Position numbers and translations under genes: made by a program | The notes under the pieces: model-generated | Databases searched by the model: none | What the model was told of the DNA's origin: nothing | Seen by the model: only the letters and a program-made list of their open reading frames with translations | NCBI RefSeq assembly: GCF_947496995.1 | Contig: NZ_CANMFD010000001.1 | Span: 1,298,692 to 1,362,691, forward strand | Reading direction: 5' to 3' | DNA length: 64,000 nucleotides | DNA from: an uncultured Roseibium sp. | Lineage (GTDB): Bacteria; Pseudomonadota; Alphaproteobacteria; Rhizobiales; Stappiaceae | Shown here: positions 51,600 to 61,528 of the stretch, one piece after another | Layout: each line of letters starts with the position of its first letter | Position numbering within the stretch: position 1 is the first letter of the stretch

Positions 51600-51740
51600 T
51601 TACTTGCCTTTTTTGACCGTCGCACCCTTGCAGCAAAGTGCTGCCGCGGTGAGTGCCGCGATGCCGACGGGCTTGTAGTAACTGAGCAGCTTGGCGCCAT
51701 CCGGAGCTTTTACGGTCGGGGTGGCTATTTGCTTAGACAT
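51600..51740 (-). CDS. Small protein (46 aa) with a hydrophobic helix, unknown
   Basis: A short frame begins MSKQIATPTVKAPDGAKLLS and continues to a hydrophobic segment (PVGIAALTAAALCC) and a basic end (KGATVKKGK). AGAG lies just before the ATG. The composition, compact size and hydrophobic helix are protein-like. I recognise no family. The in-frame extension upstream to 51857 looks unlike protein and is left out. It lies upstream of corA on the same strand, with no shared transcript evidence. Confidence 0.45.
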   Translation of the reverse strand: MSKQIATPTVKAPDGAKLLSYYKPVGIAALTAAALCCKGATVKKGK

Positions 51741-52246
51741 TTTCTCTGGTCCGTTTTTCAGTACCCGCATTCTGGTGCTTTCTGACGGGGAACTTGCGGG
51801 CACTTGTGCATGTCTTATCCAAATAAGGCATTCGAAGGGCAGACAGCTTGTCTGCACGGCCTTTTTCTTACTTGGATGGCTAAGTATGCGCCTCTTGCTG
51901 AAGCCCGGCCAGTCAAAAAAAATAACAGGATGTAACGATATCGACGAGAAATTGAACGTTTTTCGTAAGTAATTCTTTACCGATTAACTTAATATCCGGA
52001 TTCCTGACAAGCCCTTTGAGCAGCAAGGCCGCGACCGGGGTCCCGCGCGACGAATTTTGAGCCCTCCGGAGGACTGTTCCGCGCTTCTTTCCGGCCAGGC
52101 GTCACCGGATCTGTCATCCGCCAAGACAAATTTTTCTGGAGCAGGCTGTGGAAATGACGTTCATTTTGACAATTCGCCTGTAAATTAGGAAACAATTGTT
52201 ACGCCGGTATCCCTGTTCGATCACGGGCGACTCAAGTGGAAAAGAA
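51741..52246. other. 506-bp spacer with no recognised gene
   Basis: I see no credible frame or RNA structure in this stretch. It holds the promoters of the small protein gene (minus) and the DUF1499 gene (plus), and is moderately AT-rich around 51890-52000. Confidence 0.5.
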
Positions 52247-53236
52247 ATGAAGCGCTACGCGGCCTACAAGTCAGCCTCGGCACCCGTCAGCCGGACAACC
52301 GGTGCAATCGGGCTGGCTGTGGCAGCCACCGCCTTGCTGGCGCAGCGGTTCGGGGTGATCGACGCGGACGTCTTTGTCCTGTCCCTGATTGCTGCGGCGG
52401 CGGTGGCGCTGCTGTCGCTCGCTCTGGCCATTTCCGCGCTTTACCGCATCTGGACGTATGGCGGGCCGGGCATCCCGGCGGCGTTGTGGGGCTTTTTCTT
52501 CAGCGGCCTGGCGCTTGTTCCGTCCGCTCTGGTGCTGGGGCTGCTGGTCATCCGTCCGGGCACGATCGATCTGTCCACGGACCGTGTCGATCCGCCGTAT
52601 CTGAAACTGCAGGCAGCATCCGAAGAACAGCCATTTCTTGCCTGGATGAATGCCAAGGCGCTGGAACATGTCTGGCCGGTCCTGTCGAAGGGCGCTGCCG
52701 CCGGTGCCGGTGCGGACGCCGGGCCGGCGGTGGTCTATCCGGATATCGTGTCACGCAGATACAGGATTGCGCCCGCTCAGCTTCATGCGGCCGGCACGAA
52801 GGCCTTCGCGGCCTTGAACTGGAAAATCGTCGACGAGTTGCCGCCCGATCTTCTGGATGCGCCCACGCGGTTGCAGGCCGAAGGCACCTCGCGGATCCTC
52901 GGTTTGAAACATGATGTGACCTTGCGGATCCGGCCCGATCCGGTCGGAGCCCTGTTGGATGTGCGGGCAAGATCGCGGACCCCGCTCACAGATATTTCCG
53001 GCAATCCGGACCATATCCGTGCAGTTTTTGCCGAAATCGACCAGGTGCTGCTCGAGACATATGGCGACCTTGCCCGGTTGTCCGTCGAGGAAGGTACGCT
53101 GCCGCAGGAAGACCTTCAGCCGGAACCGCTGGAGGAGCCGCGCGAGAGCGCACCGGTTCCGGGCTTCAAACCCTACAACGAAGAAGAGGACGCACCCGTC
53201 GCGGATGATCTGGGTCTGACCGATCTGGAGGGGTGA
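52247..53236 (+). CDS. DUF1499 domain membrane protein
   Basis: The 329-residue protein has three hydrophobic segments in its first 110 residues (TGAIGLAVAATALLAQ, VFVLSLIAAAAVALLSLALA, WGFFFSGLALVPSALVLGLL). A DUF1499 domain follows (about 175-275) with YRIAPAQLHAAGTKAFAALN, TSRILGLKHDVTLRIRPDPV and LLDVRARSRTPLTDISGNPD. The C-terminus is acidic. GGAAAAGAA directly precedes the ATG at 52247. DUF1499 proteins are widespread and uncharacterised. It is convergent with the MBL-fold hydrolase, 21 bp apart. Confidence 0.85.
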   Translation: MKRYAAYKSASAPVSRTTGAIGLAVAATALLAQRFGVIDADVFVLSLIAAAAVALLSLALAISALYRIWTYGGPGIPAALWGFFFSGLALVPSALVLGLLVIRPGTIDLSTDRVDPPYLKLQAASEEQPFLAWMNAKALEHVWPVLSKGAAAGAGADAGPAVVYPDIVSRRYRIAPAQLHAAGTKAFAALNWKIVDELPPDLLDAPTRLQAEGTSRILGLKHDVTLRIRPDPVGALLDVRARSRTPLTDISGNPDHIRAVFAEIDQVLLETYGDLARLSVEEGTLPQEDLQPEPLEEPRESAPVPGFKPYNEEEDAPVADDLGLTDLEG

Positions 53237-53257
53237 ACAGCCAGATCTTCCATCGCC

Positions 53258-54163
53258 TCAGGAGGTCTGCAGACTGAAGGTGGCCGTCAGCGACACGCCG
53301 GGCGAGGCCGAAACCAGACCGCGGCCGGCAAGGTCTTCCAGGTGGGCGAACACCGACAGCCCGGCTGCGCGGTGCAGGGCCGGGTCCACATCCGCATAGA
53401 GCCTGGCGACGATCTGCGGAATTGTCTGCGGCGCGCCGGCAAGTTCCCGCAGGACTGATGCCTCCCTGCTCAGCCGGTGCTGCTTCAGGTCCCGGACATA
53501 GGAATGCGCATCGTGAATGACGCCGCCATGTCCAGGCAGGTAAACCTGTTCCGGCCGGTTCAGGAGTTTGTCGATCGAGGTCATGTAATCGCGCATGCTG
53601 CCGTCCGGCGGGGCGACGATCGAGGTCGACCAGCTCATGACATGGTCGGCTGAAAGCAGAAGGTTTTCTTCGGCAAGCGCAAAGCACAGGTGATTGGCGG
53701 TATGTCCCGGCGTCTCGATGGTCTGAAGCGTCAGGCCCGCGGCGCTGAAGACCTCGCTCTCATGCAGATGCTGGTCCGGTGCGTATTGCCTGTCGCCACT
53801 GGCGTCGAGAGGATTGACCTCGTTTTCCATGAGGTCCCGGGCGGCCCTGTGCACGCCGCAGCCGACGATCGGCGCGCCGGTTCTTTCCTTGAGCATGCGG
53901 GCTGCTGGGGAATGGTCGACGTGGGTATGGCTCACCACGATGGCCTCTATGGAAGCTCCTGACGTTGCCTTCAATATGGCTTCGACATGCGCTGCATCGG
54001 CAGGGCCGGGATCGACGACCGCAAGTCGGCTGGTGCCGAGCAGGTAGGTGTTGGTTCCAAAGAATGTGAACGGCCCGGGGTTGTTCACCGTCAGTCGGCG
54101 CACTCCAGGCAGGATTTCAACGGCAGCGCCATAATTCGGGTCGAAGTCTCGATCGTGTTTCAT
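53258..54163 (-). CDS. MBL-fold metallohydrolase, LACTB2-like
   Basis: The 301-residue protein carries the metal-binding motif SHTHVDHSPAARML (HxHxDH) near residue 80, then GHTANHLCF with a further His, LSADHVMSW, and PGHGGVIHDAHSYV. A C-terminal winged-helix-like region follows (residues 230-290). This is the form of LACTB2/glyoxalase-II-like hydrolases that act on thioesters, RNA or lactones; the substrate cannot be read. The protein is cytoplasmic. It is convergent with the DUF1499 gene. Confidence 0.9.
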   Translation of the reverse strand: MKHDRDFDPNYGAAVEILPGVRRLTVNNPGPFTFFGTNTYLLGTSRLAVVDPGPADAAHVEAILKATSGASIEAIVVSHTHVDHSPAARMLKERTGAPIVGCGVHRAARDLMENEVNPLDASGDRQYAPDQHLHESEVFSAAGLTLQTIETPGHTANHLCFALAEENLLLSADHVMSWSTSIVAPPDGSMRDYMTSIDKLLNRPEQVYLPGHGGVIHDAHSYVRDLKQHRLSREASVLRELAGAPQTIPQIVARLYADVDPALHRAAGLSVFAHLEDLAGRGLVSASPGVSLTATFSLQTS

Positions 54164-54423
54164 CTGTGTTTGCGCCGCGAACTATGGGGAGGGTGGTGAC
54201 CGGTGGAAGGTGAAACCGTTTAATGTGCAAGGCAACGGCAATTGCGTGAGTGGTATCCTGCAAGTCCGTGATGTGGCCTGTTCTTTCGCCTGTGGTCGGT
54301 TTTTTAAGCTACGTCATCTATATGACGCTGAAATCGGGTAGGGAAGCCCGGCTTTGCCAACCGGAGTCCTTCTATGGGAAACTGCCGGTTGGACCTGATC
54401 TGATTCCATTTTGGCGGAGTGCT

Positions 54424-54903
54424 ATGGCAGAAGAAACGGAATGCCGCTTTGAGGGTTTGCTGAATCTGCCGCGTGAGCAGGCGTTTTCGCTGTTTGTCGA
54501 CAGGCCGGGTCTGTGGTGGGTCTCTCCTTTCACCGTTCCGGACGCTGGCGAAATAGATGCGGAAATCGAACCCTTCGCCGGAGGCAGCTGTTATGAGACC
54601 GACGGTCAGGGCCATCGCCGGATCTGGGGAACGGTGCTCTCCATCGAAAGCCCCCTCTATGTCCGTCTCGCCTGGCAGGTCTCCCTGAACGGCAGGGAAA
54701 TCGCCGACCCTGCCGCGGCGAGCCGGGTGATGGTCAACTTCCGCGGGGCCGGGGAGGCGACGCGATTAGAGATCGTCCACAATGAATTCCTGCGGCATGG
54801 CGAGCACGGTGCGGAGTATCTGAACTTCATGTGCCGCCCCGAAGGCTGGCCTCGCATCATCGAAAATCTTCAGAACGCCGCCCGCACTGCCGGACGGCGT
54901 TAG
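54424..54903 (+). CDS. SRPBCC/AHSA1-like ligand-binding protein
   Basis: The 159-residue protein has the START/SRPBCC pattern: an N-terminal beta strand with LPREQAFSLFVDRPGLWWVS, EIDAEIEPFAGGSCYETDGQ, SIESPLYVRLAWQVSLNG and the C-terminal helix EGWPRIIENLQNAAR. AHSA1-like members bind hydrophobic ligands or act on Hsp90-type partners. GGAG four bases before the ATG at 54424 sets the start; the upstream frame to 54250 lacks a site and has poor composition. It stands alone. Function unassigned. Confidence 0.82.
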   Translation: MAEETECRFEGLLNLPREQAFSLFVDRPGLWWVSPFTVPDAGEIDAEIEPFAGGSCYETDGQGHRRIWGTVLSIESPLYVRLAWQVSLNGREIADPAAASRVMVNFRGAGEATRLEIVHNEFLRHGEHGAEYLNFMCRPEGWPRIIENLQNAARTAGRR

Positions 54904-55077
54904 GGTGTGGAAACTTCATGGCCGGGCTGTCGTTTGGATGTCACGCTTCCTGTGTTAGGTAACGGATCCACCGACGCCCCGATTGCCTGTTTCCGGTCTT
55001 GCGCCTTTAGTAAGACGTCGAAATAGTATCTTTCCCTCGTGGCGGAATTTTCTGGCAGGCAATCGCTCAAATTATCC

Positions 55078-56445
55078 ATGACTGAATCCCCATCGCCATT
55101 CGAAGAAATTGCCGAGGCACAAGCCGCCGCATCTCCGCTCACGCGGATAGGCGAGGCGAAGTGGATTCTCGTCACGGCGTTCTGTGTGGCGGGGTATGCG
55201 GTCATTGCCTTTGATGTTCCGGTTGTATCCGCGGCTGCTGGCCTTGCTGCCCTGACTGCCGTGGCGGCGGTGGTCCCACGCCGGTCCGCCAGTCGCAGGG
55301 TGAAGCTGAAAACCCAGCGGGAAATCCGCAGGATGTGGCCGGGCACCGGCATGAAGGTGACCGTCGACGCTCTGCCGACCCCATGCTTCGTGGCCGACGG
55401 CCGCGGAATAACCCGCTATGTCAATGCACAGGCGCAGGCGATTTACAGCGGTGTGAAACCCGGTGACCCGCTGTCCTTTTCCTTGCGTGCGCCATCCTTG
55501 CTGGAAGCCTTTGACCGTGTCTGCAGCACGGGTGGAACGGAACGTATCAGCTGGATAGAGAAGGTGCCGACCGAAACCTGGTTCGAGGCTCATATCGCCC
55601 CGATCTACATGCCGGGCACCGGCGCTCAGGAGCGTATGCAAAGCCGCCCGGACTTCATTCTGGTCGTCATTCAGGATCTGACGGAAAACCGCCGGCTCGA
55701 GCGCATGCGAACCGACTTCGTCGCCAACGCCAGCCATGAGCTGCGAACGCCGTTGGCCTCCCTGACCGGCTTCATCGAGACAATTCAGGGTCCCGCACGC
55801 AACGACCCGGAAGCCCAGGACCGGTTTCTGGCGATCATGCTGGAGCAGGCGGGCCGCATGCGGCGGTTGATCGACGATATCCTGTCGCTCTCCCGGATCG
55901 AACTCAAGGCCCATGTCCAGCCGGCGAGCGTCGTGGATCTGACCGAGATTGTCCGCCATACCAGAGACGCTCTGACACCTCTTGCGGTGGACCTCGACGT
56001 CGAGATCCGCATCCACGCACCGGAAACACCCGTCAGGGTGAAAGGGGACCGGGACGAACTCATTCAGGTGATTGAAAACCTGATCGAGAACGCGCTGAAA
56101 TACGGCAGCGCCGGTAAATACGTGGATGTGAGCCTTGAGGAGCAGAACGACACGGACGATGCGCCGTGCTGGGTCTTGTCCGTGCGTGACTACGGCGAAG
56201 GCATTTCACCGGAGCATCTGCCGCGCCTGACGGAGCGGTTTTACCGCATCGATGTCGAATCCAGCCGGGCCTTGAAAGGCACGGGGCTGGGCCTTGCGAT
56301 CGTCAAGCATATCCTCACCCGGCACAGGGCAAGGCTGGACATCGAAAGCGAGCCCGGCAAGGGCGCAACCTTCAAGGTGAAACTTCCCGCGCTTGAAGAC
56401 ACCGATCAGCCGATAGAATCCAAATCAACGAACACGCCCCTCTGA
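55078..56445 (+). CDS. phoR: Phosphate regulon sensor histidine kinase
   Basis: PhoR senses phosphate status through the Pst system and PhoU and phosphorylates PhoB. The 455-residue protein has two N-terminal hydrophobic helices (AKWILVTAFCVAGYAVIAFD and VSAAAGLAALTAVAAV), a PAS-like region (DALPTPCFVADGRGITRYVN), and the dimerisation H-box ASHELRTPLASLTGFI with the phospho-His near residue 220. An ATPase domain follows, with NLIENALKYG (N), RDYGEGISPEHLPRLTERFY (G1/F) and KGTGLGLAIVKHILTRHRAR (G2). A GTG at 55039 could add 13 residues. Neither start has a strong ribosome binding site. It heads the pho/pst locus but carries no Pho box itself. Confidence 0.95.
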   Translation: MTESPSPFEEIAEAQAAASPLTRIGEAKWILVTAFCVAGYAVIAFDVPVVSAAAGLAALTAVAAVVPRRSASRRVKLKTQREIRRMWPGTGMKVTVDALPTPCFVADGRGITRYVNAQAQAIYSGVKPGDPLSFSLRAPSLLEAFDRVCSTGGTERISWIEKVPTETWFEAHIAPIYMPGTGAQERMQSRPDFILVVIQDLTENRRLERMRTDFVANASHELRTPLASLTGFIETIQGPARNDPEAQDRFLAIMLEQAGRMRRLIDDILSLSRIELKAHVQPASVVDLTEIVRHTRDALTPLAVDLDVEIRIHAPETPVRVKGDRDELIQVIENLIENALKYGSAGKYVDVSLEEQNDTDDAPCWVLSVRDYGEGISPEHLPRLTERFYRIDVESSRALKGTGLGLAIVKHILTRHRARLDIESEPGKGATFKVKLPALEDTDQPIESKSTNTPL

Positions 56446-56619
56446 AACCAGATCCTGGACGGGAGCCTTTCCCGTTACCAAACGGAATGTTCCGGAGCCG
56501 GGCGTCTCGCCAACAGAAAACAGATGGCAGGGGACGGTCTCGTGTGTCGTCAATTCGGTCGATTCCGCGACACAAAAGCATCAGAAGTAATTTTTCTCCA
56601 TATTTTTCAATAACTTAAA

Positions 56620-56660
56620 TTGTCATAAAACTGAGAAATAACTGTCATAGAACTCTCATC
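56620..56660 (+). promoter_or_regulatory. Two-unit Pho box upstream of pstS
   Basis: CTGTCATAGAACTCTCATC at 56642 is a close match to the Pho box (two 7-bp CTGTCAT-like repeats with a 4-base AT linker). TTGTCATAAAACTGAGAAA at 56620 is a weaker second box, exactly 22 bp upstream, two helical turns away and on the same face. PhoB should bind here and activate pstS. The boxes lie 87-127 bp before the GTG start. Confidence 0.85.
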
Positions 56661-56746
56661 CATGGGGCCTAGGGTCCCGGCATCGCTCGAGCAATCCCAT
56701 GCCCGGTGATCCATTATAAACCTTGACATTCAAAGGGAGTGGTCAA

Positions 56747-57784
56747 GTGAAATTTACGACCCTCGTTAGCGCAACTGCTGTTGCTGTTGCTTCCACTGCA
56801 TTCGTCGGTGCCGCCCAGGCTCGTGACCAGGTTCAGGTCGCTGGTTCCTCCACCGTTCTGCCGTACGCGTCTATCGTTGCAGAAGCTTTCGGTGAAAACA
56901 CCGATTTCCCGATCCCTGTCGTCGAATCAGGCGGTTCCTCCGCCGGTCTGAAGCGTTTCTGCGAAGGTGTTGGCGAAAACACCATCGACGTTGCAAACGC
57001 CTCCCGCAAAATCCGCGAGAAGGAAATCAAGGCCTGTGCGGAAGCTGGCGTGAAAGACATCATCGAAGTCCGCATCGGTTACGATGGCATCGTCTTCGCT
57101 TCCCAGAAAGACGGCCCGGCCTTCACCGCGTTCCAGCCGGCTGACATCTTCAACGCTCTTGGCGCCAAGGTGCTCAAGGACGGCGAACTCGTCGACAACC
57201 CGTACAACAACTGGGCTGAATTCAACGCTGACCTGCCGGACGTCGGCATCGCAGCTTTCATCCCGGGCACCAAGCACGGCACCCGTGAAGTGTTCGAAGA
57301 AAAGGTTCTGGCTGTCGGCTGTGAAGCCACTGGCGCTCTTCAGGCCATGATCGACAGCGGCATGTCCGAAGACGACGCAGAAGACGCCTGCATCGACGTT
57401 CGCACGGACGGCAAGTCCACCGACATCGACGGCGACTACACCGAAACCCTGGCGCGGATCGACTCCAACCCGAACGGCATCGGCGTCTTCGGTCTGGCGT
57501 TCTACGAGAACAACACCGACAAGCTGAAAGTCGCAACCATGGGCGACGTGGCTCCGAACACGGAGTCCATTGCGTCCGGTGAATATCCGGTTTCCCGCCC
57601 GCTGTTCTTCTACGTCAAGAAGGCACACATCGGCGTGATCCCGGGTCTGAAGGAATACGCCCAGTTCTTCACCGCTGACGAAATCGCAGGCCCGAGCGGC
57701 CCGCTGGCTCAGTACGGCCTCGTTGCCGATCCTGAACTGGCTGCGACTCAGGCTTCCATCGCCGCTGAAGAAACCATGAAGTAA
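56747..57784 (+). CDS. pstS: Periplasmic phosphate-binding protein
   Basis: PstS binds phosphate for the PstCAB transporter. The GTG at 56747 is chosen because GGGAG lies seven bases upstream and because it gives a perfect signal peptide (KFTTLVSATAVAVASTAF, cut near AAQA). The 345-residue product has the phosphate-binding elements VAGSSTVLPYASIVAEAF, VESGGSSAGLKRFCEGVG, FIPGTKHGTREVFEEKVL and the Asp/Gly-rich GVFGLAFYE. Codon choice looks strongly biased, as expected for a highly expressed binding protein. A Pho box precedes it and a partial terminator follows. Confidence 0.96.
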   Translation: MKFTTLVSATAVAVASTAFVGAAQARDQVQVAGSSTVLPYASIVAEAFGENTDFPIPVVESGGSSAGLKRFCEGVGENTIDVANASRKIREKEIKACAEAGVKDIIEVRIGYDGIVFASQKDGPAFTAFQPADIFNALGAKVLKDGELVDNPYNNWAEFNADLPDVGIAAFIPGTKHGTREVFEEKVLAVGCEATGALQAMIDSGMSEDDAEDACIDVRTDGKSTDIDGDYTETLARIDSNPNGIGVFGLAFYENNTDKLKVATMGDVAPNTESIASGEYPVSRPLFFYVKKAHIGVIPGLKEYAQFFTADEIAGPSGPLAQYGLVADPELAATQASIAAEETMK

Positions 57785-57803
57785 CAGGGCTTCGGCTCTA
57801 TCA

Positions 57804-57831
57804 GGGGGCGGCGCTTCCCGCCGCCCCTTTT
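57804..57831 (+). terminator. Attenuator-like terminator between pstS and pstC
   Basis: GGGGCGGCG and CGCCGCCCC form a perfect 9-bp stem with a CTTCC loop followed by TTTTC. It lies 20 bp after the pstS stop and 36 bp before pstC. Partial readthrough would give much more PstS than membrane components, as needed in this system. Confidence 0.85.
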
Positions 57832-57866
57832 CATTTGCGTGATTTTTAATTCTTTCGGGGAACCAC

Positions 57867-59339
57867 ATGTCCTTGTTCTGGCTCGTCGTGATCGTGCTTG
57901 CCATCGCGCTGGTTGGCTATGTTGTCGGGCGCGCGCGTGCCCTGGCCAGCGCCGGAGGAGATATGCGTGATCTGCATTCTCTTCCTTCCTATTATGGGGC
58001 AAACGTGGCGATGAAAGCTGCGGTGCCGGCTTTCCTGATCCTTGTTCTCTGGTTGCTGGTGCAGCCGTTTGTCATCCACAGCAACATTTCCGACATGATC
58101 CCGGAAGGGACCATTGGCGAGGGCTCCTCCCTCGGGCTGGTGATGGCCGAAGTGCGCCGTACCGCCGAAGGGCTCGAAAACGCTGTCGCAGCCGGGCAGA
58201 TAAGCGACGATTTCGCGCGTAACGCGCGCTCCGATTTCACCGATATCACCACCCGCCTCAAGGAGGCTGGGCAGATCGTTACCTCCCAGATCACGCAGCC
58301 CATCATGCGGGCCGCGCAGTCCTACCGGATCATGCTCTCCACCGGCAATTTCTACATGTCGATTGTCGTGCTGCTTGCGGCAATCGCCGGGGCGCTGTGG
58401 GGCATCCGCGAAACAAAGGCCGACTTCAGGGCGCGCAACACCGTCGAGCGCGGCATTCAGGTCATCCTGTTCAGTGCCGCCCTGATCGCGGTTCTGACAA
58501 CACTCGGCATTGTCCTGTCGCTGGTCTTCAACACGGTGGAATTCTTCCGGCTCTATCCGGCAATGGACTTCTTCTTCGGTCTGACCTGGTCGCCGAGCTT
58601 CTCCGGGCGCGGCGGGTCGTCGGAACTGGGTATTCTCCCGCTCCTGTGGGGCACGTTCTACATTTCCTTCGTCGCCCTCGCAGTCGCGGTGCCGGTCGGC
58701 CTGTTCGCCGCCGTCTATCTCTCCGAGTACGCCAGTTCCAGGGTTCGGGCGGTGGCCAAGCCGATGCTCGAAATTCTTGCCGGTATCCCAACCATTGTCT
58801 ACGGCCTCTTCGCCCTGCTCACCGTCGGCCCGATGCTGCTGTCGGTCTTCGGTGAGGACGGCCTCGGTATCATGAAGGCGGGCACTGCGGTCATGACGGC
58901 AGGTCTGGTCATGGGCATCATGCTGATCCCTTTCGTGAGTTCACTCTCCGACGACATCATCAACGCCGTACCGCAAGCCATGCGGGACGGGTCCTACGGA
59001 CTGGGCGCGACCAAATCCGAGACGGTGAAGCAGGTCATTCTTCCTGCCGCGCTGCCGGGCATCGTCGGCGCAATTCTGCTGGCGGCCTCTCGGGCCATCG
59101 GTGAAACCATGATTGTGGTTCTCGGGGCCGGCGCGGCCGCGCGGCTCAGTCTCAATCCCTTCGAAGCCATGACCACCGTAACCGCAAAGATCGTCAGCCA
59201 GCTGACAGGGGACGCGGATTTCGCCTCTCCCGTGGCACTGGTCGCCTTTGCGCTGGGCATGACGCTCTTCGTGGTGACCCTTGGCCTGAATATCGTTGCG
59301 CTCTACATCGTGCGCAAATACCGGGAGCAGTATGACTGA
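57867..59339 (+). CDS. pstC: Phosphate ABC transporter permease PstC
   Basis: PstC is one of two permease subunits of the phosphate importer. The 490-residue protein is longer than E. coli PstC (about 320). It has an extra N-terminal region with two helices (LFWLVVIVLAIALVGYVVGR, AAVPAFLILVLWLLVQPFVI) and a periplasmic coil between. The permease core holds the EAA-loop ALPGIVGAILLAASRAIGET and YGLFALLTVGPMLLS. The enlarged form is usual in alphaproteobacteria. Its stop overlaps the pstA start (TGATG). Confidence 0.95.
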   Translation: MSLFWLVVIVLAIALVGYVVGRARALASAGGDMRDLHSLPSYYGANVAMKAAVPAFLILVLWLLVQPFVIHSNISDMIPEGTIGEGSSLGLVMAEVRRTAEGLENAVAAGQISDDFARNARSDFTDITTRLKEAGQIVTSQITQPIMRAAQSYRIMLSTGNFYMSIVVLLAAIAGALWGIRETKADFRARNTVERGIQVILFSAALIAVLTTLGIVLSLVFNTVEFFRLYPAMDFFFGLTWSPSFSGRGGSSELGILPLLWGTFYISFVALAVAVPVGLFAAVYLSEYASSRVRAVAKPMLEILAGIPTIVYGLFALLTVGPMLLSVFGEDGLGIMKAGTAVMTAGLVMGIMLIPFVSSLSDDIINAVPQAMRDGSYGLGATKSETVKQVILPAALPGIVGAILLAASRAIGETMIVVLGAGAAARLSLNPFEAMTTVTAKIVSQLTGDADFASPVALVAFALGMTLFVVTLGLNIVALYIVRKYREQYD

Positions 59340-60688
59340 TGACTGATACAACTCTTTCTCCCGAGACAAGCCCGGCAGCGGCCGGGGAACCGGTGAAATC
59401 GAAGTCGCTTTACGCGCTCGACGATCTGACCCGCAAGCGCAACGCGTCGGAGAAGCGGTTCAAGCTCTACGGCCTGGGTGCGGTTCTTATCGGCGTGTTC
59501 TTCCTCGTGGTTCTGGCCACGGCGATCATCTCGCAGGGAATTCCGGCTTTCACCCGCACGATTGTCGAGGTCGAGTTCACGCTCACCCAGGAGCAATATG
59601 ACGCGGCGGAAAAGGAACTCTTCAAGACCAAGGCCTATGAGCAGTTCTTCATCGGTGCGCTTCAGGGGCAGCTCGAAGAAAGCGGCATGAGCGTCCCGTT
59701 CGACGCCGCGGCCATCGAACGTATCGTCGGCAAGACCGGCGGCACCATCCGCGAATATTTCAAGGCCAATCCGGGGGCACTCGGCGCACCGGCGGCCTTC
59801 GAACTGGCGGCTTCCTCGCGGGTTGACGGATACTCCAACGGCCGTGTCACCCGCGAGACGCTGACCGACAGCCGTTTCCTGGAGAAGTCCGACCTCGACA
59901 TCGTCGACGCGCTGGTTGAGGCGGGTATCATCAAGACGGTCTTCAACTGGAACTTCATCACCGGCGCCGATTCCGGCGTGGACAATCCGGGCGGGGCGGG
60001 CATAGGTGCCTCCGTCATCGGGTCGTTTTTCATGATGCTGGTGGTCCTGTTCCTGTCGCTGCCGATCGGTGTCGCGGCCTCCATCTACCTGGAGGAATTC
60101 GCGCCGCAGAACAGGTTCACGGACATGATCGAAGTGAACATCTCCAATCTGGCCGCGGTTCCCTCGATTGTCTTCGGTATCCTCGGCCTCGCAGTGTTCA
60201 TCCAGTTCATGCATCTGCCGCAATCCGCGCCGCTTGTGGGTGGACTTGTCCTGACGCTGATGACGTTGCCGACGATCATCATCTCGACCCGCGCATCGCT
60301 GAAAGCCGTGCCGCCGAGCATCCGCGACGCGGCGCTCGGGGTCGGGGCCTCCAAGATGCAGTCCATCTTCCACCATGTTCTGCCTCTGGCCATGCCCGGC
60401 ATCCTGACCGGGACCATCATCGGTCTGGCTCAGGCGCTCGGCGAGACCGCTCCGCTGTTGCTGATCGGCATGGTCGGGTTTGTCGCACGCGGGTATCCCG
60501 ATGGCTTTATCACGGGCTTCATCGAGCCGAACTCGGCAATGCCTGCACAGATTTACACGTGGGCTGCCCGTGCGGACTACGCGTTTTACGAAAAAGCCTG
60601 GGGTGGCATCATCGTTCTGCTGGTGTTCCTCCTCACCATGAACATTCTCGCGGTCATTCTGCGCCGCAGGTTCGAACGCCGCTGGTAA
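59339..60688 (+). CDS. pstA: Phosphate ABC transporter permease PstA (with large periplasmic insertion)
   Basis: The 449-residue protein is the second permease. After a first helix ([20 protein letters not shown]) it has an insertion of about 150 residues in the periplasmic loop (residues 65-215), matching the DUF3333-type extension of alphaproteobacterial PstA. The core includes [40 protein letters not shown] and the EAA loop [25 protein letters not shown]. It overlaps pstC by one base and is followed by pstB after 11 bp. Confidence 0.95.
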   Translation: MTDTTLSPETSPAAAGEPVKSKSLYALDDLTRKRNASEKRFKLYGLGAVLIGVFFLVVLATAIISQGIPAFTRTIVEVEFTLTQEQYDAAEKELFKTKAYEQFFIGALQGQLEESGMSVPFDAAAIERIVGKTGGTIREYFKANPGALGAPAAFELAASSRVDGYSNGRVTRETLTDSRFLEKSDLDIVDALVEAGIIKTVFNWNFITGADSGVDNPGGAGIGASVIGSFFMMLVVLFLSLPIGVAASIYLEEFAPQNRFTDMIEVNISNLAAVPSIVFGILGLAVFIQFMHLPQSAPLVGGLVLTLMTLPTIIISTRASLKAVPPSIRDAALGVGASKMQSIFHHVLPLAMPGILTGTIIGLAQALGETAPLLLIGMVGFVARGYPDGFITGFIEPNSAMPAQIYTWAARADYAFYEKAWGGIIVLLVFLLTMNILAVILRRRFERRW

Positions 60689-60699
60689 GGAACGATCCG

Positions 60700-61497
60700 A
60701 TGAACGAGATGCCGAATTTGGAACAGGCGAGCGCCATGACTTCAAGCAAGATTTCCGCGAAAATGGTTCAGGTCTTTTATGGCGACAACCAGGCCATAAA
60801 GGACGTCGACATCGAAATACAGCCGCGATCGGTCACAGCTTTCATCGGCCCTTCGGGCTGCGGCAAGTCGACCTTCCTGCGGACCCTCAACCGGATGAAC
60901 GACACCATCGATATCTGCCGGGTCGAGGGCTCTATCGAGATCGACGGCGAGGACATCTATGACGCCAAGGTCGACCCGGTGCAGCTTCGCGCCAAGGTCG
61001 GCATGGTGTTCCAGAAGCCGAACCCCTTTCCAAAGTCGATCTACGACAACGTCGCCTATGGTCCGCGCATTCACGGCATGGCCCGCAACAAGTCCCAGCT
61101 GGACGACATCGTCGCCTCCAGTCTTCAGAAGGCGGGCCTGTGGGAAGAAGTGAAGAACCGTCTGGATGAGCCGGGAACCGGCATGTCGGGTGGCCAGCAG
61201 CAGCGCCTGTGCATTGCCCGCGCGATTGCCGTCAGCCCGGAAGTGATCCTCATGGATGAGCCTTGCTCGGCTCTCGATCCGATTGCGACCGCAAAGGTCG
61301 AGGAACTGATCGACGAACTGCGCGAGAACTACACGATCGTCATCGTGACCCACTCCATGCAACAGGCAGCCCGCGTGTCTCAGCGTACGGCGTTCTTCCA
61401 CCTTGGAATTCTGGTGGAGGAAGGTTCGACGCAGGATATCTTCACCAACCCGAAAGACAAGCGGACACAGGATTACATCACTGGCCGCTTCGGCTAG
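60700..61497 (+). CDS. pstB: Phosphate ABC transporter ATP-binding protein
   Basis: PstB hydrolyses ATP to drive phosphate import. The 265-residue protein has Walker [22 protein letters not shown]-loop [19 protein letters not shown], signature [19 protein letters not shown] and Walker [20 protein letters not shown], with the switch His in [25 protein letters not shown] lies seven bases before the ATG at 60700. The frame runs upstream into pstA without a start site. Confidence 0.97.
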   Translation: MNEMPNLEQASAMTSSKISAKMVQVFYGDNQAIKDVDIEIQPRSVTAFIGPSGCGKSTFLRTLNRMNDTIDICRVEGSIEIDGEDIYDAKVDPVQLRAKVGMVFQKPNPFPKSIYDNVAYGPRIHGMARNKSQLDDIVASSLQKAGLWEEVKNRLDEPGTGMSGGQQQRLCIARAIAVSPEVILMDEPCSALDPIATAKVEELIDELRENYTIVIVTHSMQQAARVSQRTAFFHLGILVEEGSTQDIFTNPKDKRTQDYITGRFG

Positions 61498-61528
61498 GCG
61501 AATCCCGAAACTCTGAAAGGGACACAGG

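Noticed and set aside
54904-54912. GGGTGTGGA after the SRPBCC gene, identical to the first bases of the MITE end
   Set aside because: The match stops after nine bases and no inverted partner or TA pair follows at the right distance, so it is probably chance.
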